Origin: Collinsella aerofaciens
GTDB lineage: Bacteria > Actinomycetota > Coriobacteriia > Coriobacteriales > Coriobacteriaceae
DNA: 64,000 nucleotides
Direction: 5' to 3'
Assembly: GCF_028206995.1 (NCBI RefSeq)
Contig: NZ_JAQLFL010000001.1
Span: forward strand, 186,001 to 250,000
The notes beneath the pieces are model-generated. The model saw only the letters and a program-made list of their open reading frames with translations, had not been told where the DNA came from and made no database searches. The position numbers and the translations under genes are program-made. Positions 8,093-16,141 of the stretch are shown one piece after another (the first letter of the stretch is position 1; every line of letters starts with the position of its first letter).

Positions 8093-9664
8093 ATGGATGT
8101 CGCTGCGTTTTTGCTGGCTCTTGTGCCGATCATCTGGCTCGTCGTGATGCTGCTGTGCTTTAAATGGCCGGCTTGGAAGGCCGCCATTGGCTCGTTCGCC
8201 CTTTCGTGCGTGCTCGCCTTTGCGTGGTGGCATTTGCCGGCGGCGCAGATAGCCACGGCCTCGCTCGAGGGCTTTTTGATGGCCCTGTGGCCTATCGTGC
8301 TCGTAATTATCGCCGCGGTGTTCACGTATAACCTGTGCGTGCGCACGGGTGCCATGGACGTGATCGGCAGTATGATCACCTCCATCAGCAGCGATCGTCG
8401 TCTGCTGGCACTGCTCGTGGCCTGGTGCTTCGGCGGCTTTATGGAGGGCATGGCCGGCTTTGGTACCGCCGTTGCCATTCCCGCCGGCATGCTCGCGGGC
8501 CTTGGTTTTGAGGCCGTGCCTGCCGTGCTGATCTGCCTGCTAGCCAACGGTGTGCCCACGCCCTACGGCTCTATCGGCATTCCTACGGTGTCCGTTGCCG
8601 ATCTGGTGGGTCTGGATTCCCTGCATTTGGCTACCGTTCAGCTGGTGCAGCTCGCGCCCTTCTTTGTGGCGATGCCGCTGCTTATCGTGCTGGTTGCGGG
8701 TCGTGTTGCCGATGACCAGGGCAATGTTGCAAGCGTTGCCGAGCGTCTGCACGGCGTTGCCGGCGTGGCACTGCTTTCCGGTGTGTCCTTTGTAGGTGCG
8801 GCCCTGGTCGTTGCCATGTTTGTGGGTCCCGAGCTTGCCGTAGTCGTGGGTTCCATCGTGTCACTTGCGCTGACTGCCGTGCTCGCCATGCGCGCCGAGA
8901 AGTCGGGGCATTTGGACGCGCGCTTCCATATGAATATCGATTCCGGCGAACAGCTCACCGTTAAATCGGCGCTTTCGGCCTGGTCGTGCTTCATCTTGAT
9001 TTTTGTATTGCTGCTGGGTACGTCCAACTTGGTGCCCGCCGTGCATGCTGCGCTTGCGCCGTTTGCGAGCCACGTGCAGGTGTATTGCGGCGAGAACCCC
9101 GGTACGCTTACGTTTTCGTGGATTAACACGCCGGGTGTTTGGATCTTCCTAGCCGCGTTTATCGGCGGTGCCATCCAAGGAGCTTCGCCGCGTCTGATGG
9201 GCGAGGTACTGGCCGCGACCGTCAAGCAGATGATGCCGACGGTCATTACCATGCTTTCGGTGCTGGGCTGCGCCAGGGTGATGGGCTATGCGGGCATGAT
9301 TTCTTCGATTAGCGCGTTCTGCATCGCCGTCGCCGGTGGTCTGTACCCGATTCTGGCCCCGTGGATCGGTGCCGTCGGTGCGTTCGTGACCGGTTCGGGC
9401 ACGTCCTCGGGCATGCTGTTTGGTCCCATCCAGAGCCAGGCCGCTTCGGCGCTGGGTGTGAGCGACTACTGGATGGTCGCGCTCAACGCGCTTGGCGTCG
9501 CCGCCGGTAAGATGATCTCGCCGCAGACCCTCGCTATTGGTCTTGCCGCCGTGCACGTGCGCGGTAAGGATGCCGAACTCTTGGGCGCGGTGCTGCCCTA
9601 CGCCGCCGGCATGCTGGTCCTCATGAGCGTCATCGCCATGCTCGGCCAAGGCCTGCCGCTGTAG
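8093..9664 (+). CDS. LctP-family lactate/glycolate permease
   Basis: A 523-residue transporter with about 13 hydrophobic segments. The family signatures GGFMEGMAGFGTAVAIPAG and NGVPTPYGSIGIPTV are present near residues 118 and 155, and TGSGTSSGMLFGPIQSQAA near 440, as in L-lactate permeases. It would import lactate or a related 2-hydroxy acid with protons. ATG 8093 follows AAGGAG. No lactate dehydrogenase lies beside it, so the substrate remains open. It is divergent from the flippase gene and shares a palindrome-bearing promoter region. Downstream are GGGAC-type repeats. Confidence 0.85.
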   Translation: MDVAAFLLALVPIIWLVVMLLCFKWPAWKAAIGSFALSCVLAFAWWHLPAAQIATASLEGFLMALWPIVLVIIAAVFTYNLCVRTGAMDVIGSMITSISSDRRLLALLVAWCFGGFMEGMAGFGTAVAIPAGMLAGLGFEAVPAVLICLLANGVPTPYGSIGIPTVSVADLVGLDSLHLATVQLVQLAPFFVAMPLLIVLVAGRVADDQGNVASVAERLHGVAGVALLSGVSFVGAALVVAMFVGPELAVVVGSIVSLALTAVLAMRAEKSGHLDARFHMNIDSGEQLTVKSALSAWSCFILIFVLLLGTSNLVPAVHAALAPFASHVQVYCGENPGTLTFSWINTPGVWIFLAAFIGGAIQGASPRLMGEVLAATVKQMMPTVITMLSVLGCARVMGYAGMISSISAFCIAVAGGLYPILAPWIGAVGAFVTGSGTSSGMLFGPIQSQAASALGVSDYWMVALNALGVAAGKMISPQTLAIGLAAVHVRGKDAELLGAVLPYAAGMLVLMSVIAMLGQGLPL

Positions 9665-9776
9665 CCGGCACTTTGGGAACGTCCCTAAGTGCCGGCAGCT
9701 GGGGACACTCCTTGGCTGTTGCCTGTTCAAGAGTGTCCCCAACGACTAGTCGTTTAAGAACGTCCCCAATGACTAG
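9665..9776. repeat. GGGGAC repeat cluster behind the permease gene
   Basis: Starting at the permease stop codon: GCCGGCACTT ... AAGTGCCGGC forms a hairpin around GGGAACGTCCC (9665-9696); GGGGACACTC ... GAGTGTCCCC forms a second; then AACGACTAGTCGTT (a 14-base palindrome) and AAGAACGTCCCC. The second half recurs at about 30478-30523 and the first half at 22568-22610. Low in T runs, so termination is uncertain. Confidence 0.6.
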
Positions 9777-9915
9777 GCCGCTTGCGTGCGATTTTTGACC
9801 GTTGAGCGGGCGCTTCGCCGTTGCCGCAAAAACGTTTTTGCATATCGGGTACAACGGGCTTTACGTGAGTAAAGTGCGTGCCGCGTCCACGTGTCGCGCT
9901 TTTAAAGGAGGCTCC

Positions 9916-11586
9916 ATGCCTGGTGTTACCCCTGCAGAAGTTCTATCCAACTTTGGCATTACGCTGGTCGAAGATCCCGCCGAGAACCAGCCCCGCCTGC
10001 TGGTTGACCTGCCGGCAGCCGAGCTCGTCGAGCATGCCATCCGCCGCAACGAAGGCCGCATGGCCTCCAACGGCGCACTCGTGATCGAGACGGGGGAGCG
10101 TACCGGACGTTCGCCCAACGACCGCTTTATCGTAGACACCCCCGATGTCCACGACAAGATTGCCTGGGGCGCCGTCAACCGCCCGCTGTCTGTCGAAAGC
10201 TACGAGGTTATCAAAGCCGGCATCGTCGACTATCTCAACGAGCGCGATGTGTTCGTCACCCGCGGCATGGCCGGCGCCGACCGCAACCACACGCGCCGTC
10301 TGCTCGTCGCCTGCGAGCGTGCCAGCCAAGCGCTCTTCATTAAGCAGATGCTCGCCCGCCCGCTCGCCCGCGAAATCGCGCGCACCGGCGAGCCGGACTT
10401 CTGCGTGCTCGCCGCGCCGGGCTACCAGTGCGATGCCGCCATCAAAGGCCTTAATTCCAGCGCCGCAGTGGTCATCAATTTTCAGGAGCGTGTGATTCTG
10501 GTCGCGGGTACCGGCTACTCCGGCGAGATCAAAAAGTCCATCTTCAGCGTCATGAATTACCTGCTGCCCGTCGAGGACGACGTACTGCCCATGCATTGCT
10601 CGGCCAGCATGGATCCCGTCACGCACGAGACCGCGGTGTTCTTTGGCCTGTCCGGCACCGGCAAGACCACGCTTTCGGCCAACCCCACGCGCCTGCTGAT
10701 CGGCGACGACGAGCACGGCTGGTCCGACATGGGCATCTTTAACGTCGAGGGCGGCTGCTACGCCAAGTGCGAGGGCCTGGATGCGTTCCACGAGCCCGAG
10801 ATTTTCAACGCCGTTCGCTTTGGCGCCATCTGTGAAAACGTGGTACTCGATGAGAATCGCAAGCCTAACTACGACGACGTCTCGATCACGCACAATACGC
10901 GCGTGGCCTACCCCGTCGAGCATATCCCCAACGCGTGGACCAAGGGCATGGGCACCACCCCGAGCGTCGTGCTGTTTTTGACCTGCGACGCCTTTGGCGT
11001 GTTGCCGCCCATCTCGCGCCTGACGGCCGACGCCGCCATGTACCACTTTGTGACGGGCTTCACCGCCAAGATCCCCGGCACCGAGGTCGGCGTCACCGAG
11101 CCCACGCCCACGTTCTCCTCGCTGTTTGGCGAGCCGTTTATGCCGCTCGACCCCATGGTCTACGCCAAGATGCTCGGCGAGCGCATCACCGACGGCCGCA
11201 CGCGCGTCTACCTGGTCAATACCGGCTGGATCGGCGGCGGCTATGGCGTGGGTCATCGCATCGAGCTGGCCTACACGCGCTCGCTGGTCGCTCGCGCCCT
11301 CGACGGCACCATCGAGGACAGCGAGTTTGTGCACGACGACATCTTTAACGTTGACATTCCCACTACGTGCCACGGTGTGCCCGACGGCATCCTAGTGCCG
11401 CGCCAGTACTGGCAGAGCACCGCGCGCTACGACGAAGCCGCGCACAACCTGGCGGTGATGTTCGAGGAGAACTTCGAGAAGAAGTACTCGCACCTGCCCG
11501 ACTCCGTCAAGGCCGCCGGTCCGCACGCTCAGGTGCCCGCCGAGGCCCGTCATCGCGGCCGCGGCCTGCTGGGACTCCGCCACTAG
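9916..11586 (+). CDS. pckA: phosphoenolpyruvate carboxykinase (ATP)
   Basis: A 556-residue cytosolic enzyme interconverting oxaloacetate plus ATP with PEP, CO2 and ADP. The nucleotide-binding loop GLSGTGKTTLS lies near residue 245, with the metal-binding GDDEHGWSD just after it and GGCYAKCEGL next; RTGRSPNDRF near 60 binds the substrate. Length is slightly over the usual 530-540. ATG 9916 is preceded by AAAGGAGG; the longer open frame upstream has no support. In fermenting anaerobes this enzyme often runs toward oxaloacetate to feed fumarate reduction, which is an inference here. The gene ends in a GGGACAGG hairpin terminator. Confidence 0.95.
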   Translation: MPGVTPAEVLSNFGITLVEDPAENQPRLLVDLPAAELVEHAIRRNEGRMASNGALVIETGERTGRSPNDRFIVDTPDVHDKIAWGAVNRPLSVESYEVIKAGIVDYLNERDVFVTRGMAGADRNHTRRLLVACERASQALFIKQMLARPLAREIARTGEPDFCVLAAPGYQCDAAIKGLNSSAAVVINFQERVILVAGTGYSGEIKKSIFSVMNYLLPVEDDVLPMHCSASMDPVTHETAVFFGLSGTGKTTLSANPTRLLIGDDEHGWSDMGIFNVEGGCYAKCEGLDAFHEPEIFNAVRFGAICENVVLDENRKPNYDDVSITHNTRVAYPVEHIPNAWTKGMGTTPSVVLFLTCDAFGVLPPISRLTADAAMYHFVTGFTAKIPGTEVGVTEPTPTFSSLFGEPFMPLDPMVYAKMLGERITDGRTRVYLVNTGWIGGGYGVGHRIELAYTRSLVARALDGTIEDSEFVHDDIFNVDIPTTCHGVPDGILVPRQYWQSTARYDEAAHNLAVMFEENFEKKYSHLPDSVKAAGPHAQVPAEARHRGRGLLGLRH

Positions 11587-11618
11587 CGTCGCCGCGAGTC
11601 CATATCCACCACAAAGGT

Positions 11619-11655
11619 CCACCACAAAGGGGACAGGCACCTTTGTGGTGGTTTT
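11619..11655 (+). terminator. 33-bp GGGACAGG hairpin with T run, class 1 copy 1, behind pckA
   Basis: Arms CCACCACAAAG and CTTTGTGGTGG enclose GGGACAGGCAC, then TTTT. A partial extra arm (CCACCACAAAGGT) precedes it at 11606-11618. It sits 19-32 bases after the pckA stop codon with the T run in the sense direction. Confidence 0.8.
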
Positions 11656-11682
11656 GCTCGCGCGGAAGACTCGGGTTACAAT
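11654..11682 (+). promoter_or_regulatory. promoter of the B3/B4-domain gene
   Basis: TTGCTC, a 17-base spacer and TACAAT (11677-11682). The predicted start near 11689 leaves a leader of about 138 bases before the coding start. Confidence 0.55.
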
Positions 11683-11696
11683 ACGCTTGACATATC

Positions 11697-11786
11697 GTCC
11701 CCTTCTCCGGATGGGGACAGCGTAAGCGCTCTTGTGGCGGCACCGTAGGACTTTGAAGGTGGCCGCTGTGAGGGCGCTTTTTGTTT
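11697..11786 (+). promoter_or_regulatory. leader with two hairpins, the second terminator-like
   Basis: Hairpin 1 pairs GTCCCC (11697-11702) with GGGGAC (11713-11718). Hairpin 2 pairs GCGCTCTTGTGGCGGC with GCCGCTGTGAGGGCGC (11726-11777) and is followed by TTTTTGTTT. It lies between the predicted promoter and the B3/B4 gene, so it would end transcription unless prevented, as in an attenuator. The GGCGGCACCG segment resembles a T-box core only weakly, and no stem I with a specifier loop was found. Confidence 0.45.
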
Positions 11787-11826
11787 AGGCGCCCTCGCTC
11801 GGGCGTGCACAATGAAGGGAGAGCGT

Positions 11827-12546
11827 ATGAAGGGCTTTGTTGCCGAGGATTCATTTTGGGAGCTGTTTCCGCAGGCGGCGGTCGGCGTTGTGGTCGTAAA
11901 GGGCATGAAGCCTGCGGCTCAGATTCCCCAGGAGGACGTGGATGCGATCGCCGCGCTACTTGACCGCGCCAACATCGATGCGGAGCGCCACCTGACAAGC
12001 GATACCATTAGCGAAAACGCGCCGGTTAAGGCATGGCGCGAGGCGTATCGCCTGTTCAAGACCAAGAAGGGCGCGCGTTGCTCAGTTGAGAACCTGCTCA
12101 AGCGCGTGCTCAAAGGCAAGCCGGTCGGCCACATCACGCCGGCGGTGGATATCTACAATACGATTTCGTTGACTTATGCGTTGCCCGTTGGCGGTGAAGA
12201 TTTGCATGCTATTGAGGGCAATCTGCGCCTGGCGGTGACCGACGGCGGCGACGCGTTCTTGCCACTTGGCGAGGAGGCAGATGATCCGACGTTGCCCGGT
12301 GAGCTTGCCTATATCGATGATGCGGGCGCCGTGTGCCGTTGCTGGAACTGGCGCGATGGCGTTCGCACGGCGCTGTCCGACGATTCGGCTGACGCATTTC
12401 TGGCGATTGAATGCGTGGAGCCCGAGCGGATGGGGGACTGCCAGGCCGCGATCGATCGCTTGGCCGAGCTGCTCGAGCGCTATCTGGGAGCGACGGTCGT
12501 CGTTAAGACGCTTGTGACCCGCGACAATCCCTGCGTGGAGCTATAG
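11827..12546 (+). CDS. B3/B4 (phenylalanyl-tRNA synthetase beta-like) domain protein
   Basis: A 239-residue protein resembling the free-standing B3/B4 domain found in PheT. Typical segments are ENAPVKAWREAYRLFKTKKGARCSVENLLKR and the VGHITPAVDIYNTISLTYALPVGGEDL stretch. Such stand-alone proteins are thought to bind or edit mischarged tRNA, but few have been tested. Start: ATG 11827 follows AAGGGAG at ideal spacing; an ATG at 11812 is in frame but has poor spacing. The hairpin leader upstream suggests attenuation control. Confidence 0.75.
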   Translation: MKGFVAEDSFWELFPQAAVGVVVVKGMKPAAQIPQEDVDAIAALLDRANIDAERHLTSDTISENAPVKAWREAYRLFKTKKGARCSVENLLKRVLKGKPVGHITPAVDIYNTISLTYALPVGGEDLHAIEGNLRLAVTDGGDAFLPLGEEADDPTLPGELAYIDDAGAVCRCWNWRDGVRTALSDDSADAFLAIECVEPERMGDCQAAIDRLAELLERYLGATVVVKTLVTRDNPCVEL

Positions 12547-12575
12547 CGGCGCCTAGAATCTATTGATGCCCCAAG

Positions 12576-12613
12576 CCACCACAAAGGTGCCTGTCCCCTT
12601 TGTGGTGGTTTTT
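12576..12613 (+). terminator. 33-bp hairpin, class 1 copy 2, behind the B3/B4 gene
   Basis: Same arms as copy 1, but the loop is in the opposite orientation (GTGCCTGTCCC). TTTTT follows at 12609-12613. It begins 29 bases after the stop codon. Confidence 0.8.
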
Positions 12614-12715
12614 ATGTTGATGGGTTAACAATTGGGATATTTGGGTACGGGGGTTCGGACATGCGGCTAAGATGTTTACCCGTTAGCATCATGTAAGCGA
12701 AAGGTGGTCGTCACC

Positions 12716-13165
12716 ATGCAGTGGAACGACGAGACACGTTTTGAGGACTTTGTCGGACTGATCAGCGGTCTTTACAAGGAGATTCAGCGCATCAAGACGT
12801 CCGAAGGTGCAAGGCTGGGCCTCAAGGGCTCCGACGTCATGTGCCTGTACTATCTCGAGCGCAGCAAGGACGGCCTGACTGGCGCCGACCTCGCCCGCAT
12901 GGCCGGCGTTACCCGTGCCGCCGTTTCGCGCACACTGGCACACCTGGAGGAGGGCGGCTACGTCGAGGTCGATGATTCGGGTGATGCGGCCGTCAAGTAC
13001 CGTGCCCCGGTGCGCCTGACTGCCCTGGGCGGTGAGAGCATGAGCGAGGCCGATCGCATCATTCGCGAAGTGCTCGACACCACCGGCAAGGCCATGGGTG
13101 TGGAGCAGCGCGAGCAGATGTATGCGTCGCTGCGTACGATTCTCAACACCTTGCGCGAGATCTAA
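12716..13165 (+). CDS. MarR-family transcriptional regulator
   Basis: A 149-residue winged-helix protein: GLKGSDVMCLYYLERSKDGLTGADLARMAGVTRAAVSRTLAHLEEGGYVEV (residues about 36-88) is the MarR DNA-binding core, with flanking helices for dimerisation. ATG 12716 is preceded by AAAGGTGG; a GTG 12 bases earlier lies inside that ribosome site and is less likely. It stands just upstream of degV, 119 bases away, and may control itself or that gene. Ligand and targets are unknown. Confidence 0.85.
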   Translation: MQWNDETRFEDFVGLISGLYKEIQRIKTSEGARLGLKGSDVMCLYYLERSKDGLTGADLARMAGVTRAAVSRTLAHLEEGGYVEVDDSGDAAVKYRAPVRLTALGGESMSEADRIIREVLDTTGKAMGVEQREQMYASLRTILNTLREI

Positions 13166-13284
13166 GGCCGCCAAGGCATCTGCTTCCAATTAATAACTGC
13201 ATAGTCCCGTTTGAGCGCGTATACCGTGCCGGGGCATTGCTGTCAAAATTCCCTGCGCGGGACCTGCGCAAGAAAGGATTCGCT

Positions 13285-14139
13285 ATGTCCGTCCGCATTA
13301 TTACCGATTCCGCAAGCGATATGTCGCCGGCCGAGCACCCAGCACTGGCCGTTTTGCCGCTGTCCGTCACCTTTGGCACCGATGTGTACATGGATGGCGT
13401 CGACATCGATCACCAGCGCTTTTACGAGATGCTCGTAGAGCGCGATGAGCTGCCCAAGACCGGTCAGGTCAACCCGTACGCGTTTTCGCAGGCGATTGCC
13501 GAAGCGCGTGAGGCCGGCGACGAGGCAGTGATTATTACCGTTGGCGCCAAGCTTTCGGGCACCAACCAGAGTGCTCGTACGGCACTTGCCGAGGCACCGG
13601 GCGGCGACGTGTTCGTGGTAGATAGCAACAACGTCACCCTGGGCGAGCGCGTGCTGGTCGAGTATGCGCTGCGCTTGGTGGACGAGGGCCGTAGCGCGGC
13701 CCAGATCGCGGCGGCCGTCGAGGCCGTGCGCGACCGTGTGGTGGTTATCGGTCTGCTCGAGACGCTGGAGTACTTGGTGCGTGGCGGTCGCCTGTCTGCT
13801 GCTGCGGGCGCTGTGGGCACGCTGCTCAACGTTAAGCCCGTGGTGGCCGCCGAGGACGGCCTTATCGTGCAGTTGGGCAAGGCGCGCGGTTCCAAGAACG
13901 GCCGCAACCTGCTGAACCAAAAGGTCGAAAAGTCAGGCGGCGTCGACTTTTCCATGCCGCTGGCGCTGGGCTATACGGGCCTTTCGGACGCCGTGCTCAA
14001 GAAGTATATCGAGGACAGCGCGGCACTGTGGGCTGGACACACCGAGAACGAGCTGCCCATCCACACCATTGGCGCCACCATCGGCACCCACGTGGGCCCC
14101 GGCGCCGTAGCCGTAGCTTTCTTCCGCCCCGCCAACTAG
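13285..14139 (+). CDS. DegV-family fatty-acid-binding protein
   Basis: A 284-residue protein with the DegV start VRIITDSASDMSP, the lipid-binding SGTNQSAR motif near residue 95 and the GGRLSAAAGAVGTLLNVKPV segment near 170. DegV proteins bind a fatty acid between two domains and some (FakB) present it to the FakA kinase for phospholipid synthesis; no fakA is visible here. ATG 13285 has AAGAAAGGA upstream. It ends in a class 1 GGGACAGG hairpin. Confidence 0.9.
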   Translation: MSVRIITDSASDMSPAEHPALAVLPLSVTFGTDVYMDGVDIDHQRFYEMLVERDELPKTGQVNPYAFSQAIAEAREAGDEAVIITVGAKLSGTNQSARTALAEAPGGDVFVVDSNNVTLGERVLVEYALRLVDEGRSAAQIAAAVEAVRDRVVVIGLLETLEYLVRGGRLSAAAGAVGTLLNVKPVVAAEDGLIVQLGKARGSKNGRNLLNQKVEKSGGVDFSMPLALGYTGLSDAVLKKYIEDSAALWAGHTENELPIHTIGATIGTHVGPGAVAVAFFRPAN

Positions 14140-14153
14140 CTTTCCGGTCAAAA

Positions 14154-14190
14154 CCACCACAAAGGGGACAGGCACCTTTTTGGTGGTTTA
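14154..14190 (+). terminator. 33-bp GGGACAGG hairpin, class 1 copy 3, behind degV
   Basis: CCACCACAAAG, GGGACAGGCAC and CTTTTTGGTGG, with AAAA before and TTTA after. One mismatch in the arms (a T for G). It starts 15 bases after the stop codon. Confidence 0.75.
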
Positions 14191-14218
14191 TGCTTGTTTC
14201 GGTTGAAAGGAGCATGCG

Positions 14219-14539
14219 ATGGCGTCTGAGGGCTTTTTTGAGCGGGTGTATGAGGTGGTCGAGCAGATTCCCGAGGGGATGGTTGCCACCTACGGTCAGG
14301 TGGCGCTGCTTGCCGGTCGTCCGCGGAGCGCGCGCTATGTGGGCTATGCGCTGCACAGCAACCCGCGCCCCGGCCAAATTCCCTGTCATCGCGTGGTGTT
14401 TGCCGACGGCCGTATCTGTGAGGGCTTTGCCTTTGGCGGCCCCGATGCCCAGCGTGAGCTCTTAATGGGGGAGGGCGTGACGTTTACCGATCCCATGCAC
14501 GTCGACTTGGCCGCCTGTCGCTGGCCTGCCGGACTCTAA
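14219..14539 (+). CDS. MGMT-family protein (alkylated-DNA repair or ATL-like), short
   Basis: A 106-residue protein covering only the C-terminal MGMT domain: FFERVYEVVEQIPEGMVATYGQVALLAG is the helix-turn-helix entry and IPCHRVV near residue 71 is the active-site motif. Alkyltransferase-like (ATL) proteins of this size usually have Trp in place of that Cys; here the Cys is kept, so methyl transfer is possible. ATG 14219 follows GAAAGGAG. It sits between two class 1 hairpins and reads as its own transcription unit. Confidence 0.85.
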   Translation: MASEGFFERVYEVVEQIPEGMVATYGQVALLAGRPRSARYVGYALHSNPRPGQIPCHRVVFADGRICEGFAFGGPDAQRELLMGEGVTFTDPMHVDLAACRWPAGL

Positions 14540-14559
14540 CAGCTCTGCCGTGGCCAAAA

Positions 14560-14596
14560 CCACCACAAAGGTGCCTGTCCCCTTTGCGGTGGTTTT
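14560..14596 (+). terminator. 33-bp hairpin, class 1 copy 4, behind the MGMT gene
   Basis: CCACCACAAAG, GTGCCTGTCCC loop (reverse orientation) and CTTTGCGGTGG, flanked by AAAA and TTTT. One arm mismatch. Confidence 0.75.
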
Positions 14597-14932
14597 CCGT
14601 TGCAGGTTTACCGGGGCTAACTTATGGAGAAGGTGTGGCGGCGCACTTTGCCGTCAGAAAGTAAACCACGGTGAACTATATTGTATTCAGCAACGGAGTA
14701 GGCAATAGGCGATGAAAAAGCCTGCCCTGTTGAGTTTGATTCGCATTCCTCCCCTCTGTGCGATTCAACGGTGTACTTCGGGAACGGGCCCGCTGGCAAC
14801 TGACTGCCGGCGGGCCCGTTCCCGTTTATCGGGGGAGTGCAATGGACGGAGCCGAGCTGGTCGGGCTCCAAAAAAGGCGGACGCCGTAGCGCCCGCCCCA
14901 TAACAATCGAAAGCTCAAGCCAGCAGATCGGT
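14597..14932. other. intergenic region with a strong hairpin, MGMT gene to trpS
   Basis: A 336-bp gap between convergent genes. It contains a perfect 14-bp stem (GGGAACGGGCCCGC at 14780-14793 with its complement at 14810-14823) and a short open frame beginning MKKPALLSLIRIPP at 14712 that runs into it. This resembles an orphan attenuator leader, but no gene follows in that direction. No RNA family was recognised. Confidence 0.4.
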
Positions 14933-15982
14933 CTAGTACACCATGCCCATGGCGTCCCGAACCTCGGCCAGGGTCTGCTCGGCGATCTCGTTGGCACGAC
15001 GGTTGCCCTCGTGCAGCACGTCCTTCACATAGTCCAGATCGTTCTCGTAGCGCTGGCGACGCTCGCGGATCGGCGCAAAGTACTCGTTGACGGCCTCGGT
15101 CACGTACTTCTTGAGCTGGCCGGAGCCGCCCATGCCAATCTCCTCGGCAATCTCGACCTCGGATCGGCCGGTGCAGATGGCAGCCGTCGAAAGCAGGCCG
15201 GACACGCCGGGGCGGTTCTCGGGGTCGAACGTGATCATGCGCTCGGAGTCGGTCTGGCTCTTCTTGATGCGCTTGGCCGTCTCCTCGGCGGTCATCGAGA
15301 TATTGATGGCGTTGCCGTAGCTCTTGCTCATCTTGCGGCCGTCCAGGCCGGGCAGCAGCGGGGTCTCGGACAGCAGCGCCTCGACCTCGGGGAACACCTT
15401 GCCGTAGCGGTTGTTAAAGCGGCGGGCGATGGTGCGGGTGAGCTCGATGTGCGGCAGCTGGTCGCGACCGACCGGCACCACGTTGCCCTTGCAGAACAGG
15501 ATGTCGCAGGCCTGGTGCACCGGGTAGGTGAGCAGAAGGCCGGTAAGCTCGTGGCCCGAGGCCTCCATCTCGGCCTTGACGGTGGGGTTGCGCGCCAGCT
15601 CTGCCTCGGACACCAGCGACAGGAACGGCAGCATGAGCTGGTTGGCAGCGGGCACGGCGGAGTGTGCGTAGATCATGGTCTTGTCGGGGTCGATGCCGCA
15701 GGCAAGGTAGTCCATGACCATGTTGTACACGTTGTCCTGGATGTGCTCGGTGGTGTCGCGGTCGGTGATGACCTGGTAGTCGGCAATGAGCACGTTGGTC
15801 TTGGCGCCCATGTTCTGCAGCTCGACGCGGCCCTTGAGGGTGCCAAAGTAGTGGCCCAGGTGCAGACGGCCGGTGGGGCGGTCGCCGGTGAGCATGGTGA
15901 ACTTCTCGGGCGTCTTGGCCAGGCCCTCGCGAATGGCGTTGCTCTTTTGCAGCGCGACTTCGTAGCTGTTCTCGTTTGGCAT
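14933..15982 (-). CDS. trpS: tryptophanyl-tRNA synthetase
   Basis: A 349-residue class I synthetase that charges tRNA-Trp. The HIGH-type motif is HLGH (residues 41-44), TGDRPTGRLHLGHYFG being the Trp-enzyme signature, and KMSKS is intact near residue 217. CKGNVVPVGRDQLPHIELTR is the usual middle region. ATG 15982 has AAGGAG upstream. It is downstream of the WecA-like gene on the same strand, separated by about 160 bases that contain a GTTATCATC promoter-like segment, so it may have its own promoter. Confidence 0.95.
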   Translation of the reverse strand: MPNENSYEVALQKSNAIREGLAKTPEKFTMLTGDRPTGRLHLGHYFGTLKGRVELQNMGAKTNVLIADYQVITDRDTTEHIQDNVYNMVMDYLACGIDPDKTMIYAHSAVPAANQLMLPFLSLVSEAELARNPTVKAEMEASGHELTGLLLTYPVHQACDILFCKGNVVPVGRDQLPHIELTRTIARRFNNRYGKVFPEVEALLSETPLLPGLDGRKMSKSYGNAINISMTAEETAKRIKKSQTDSERMITFDPENRPGVSGLLSTAAICTGRSEVEIAEEIGMGGSGQLKKYVTEAVNEYFAPIRERRQRYENDLDYVKDVLHEGNRRANEIAEQTLAEVRDAMGMVY

Positions 15983-16141
15983 GATTGCTCCTTACGTATG
16001 TTCATGGGTCAAGATGATAACGCGTTTATTGGAGGGGTGGGGCGTAAGTAGGCGAGGGGCGGGAGAGGGGTGGCTTGTGCGATGGGCGCGGCGCGGCCGC
16101 GCTTGGCCAACGGTGCCTTGGCACATCCTCGGCAGCTTGCC

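Noticed and set aside
7915..8559. N-terminal extension of the flippase frame up to 8559
   Set aside because: It overlaps the permease gene on the opposite strand and the intergenic promoters; TTG 7914 has a proper ribosome site.
9943..11373. 476-codon frame opposite pckA
   Set aside because: Shadow frame of pckA; composition is low-complexity with no domain.
11726..11777. T-box riboswitch call for the B3/B4 leader
   Set aside because: Only GGCACCG resembles the T-box; stem I and a specifier loop are absent and the leader is too short.
14712..14903. 63-codon frame MKKPALLSLIRIPP as a gene
   Set aside because: It runs through a strong hairpin, has no homologue I recognise, and its ribosome site is weak; kept only as a note in the intergenic entry.
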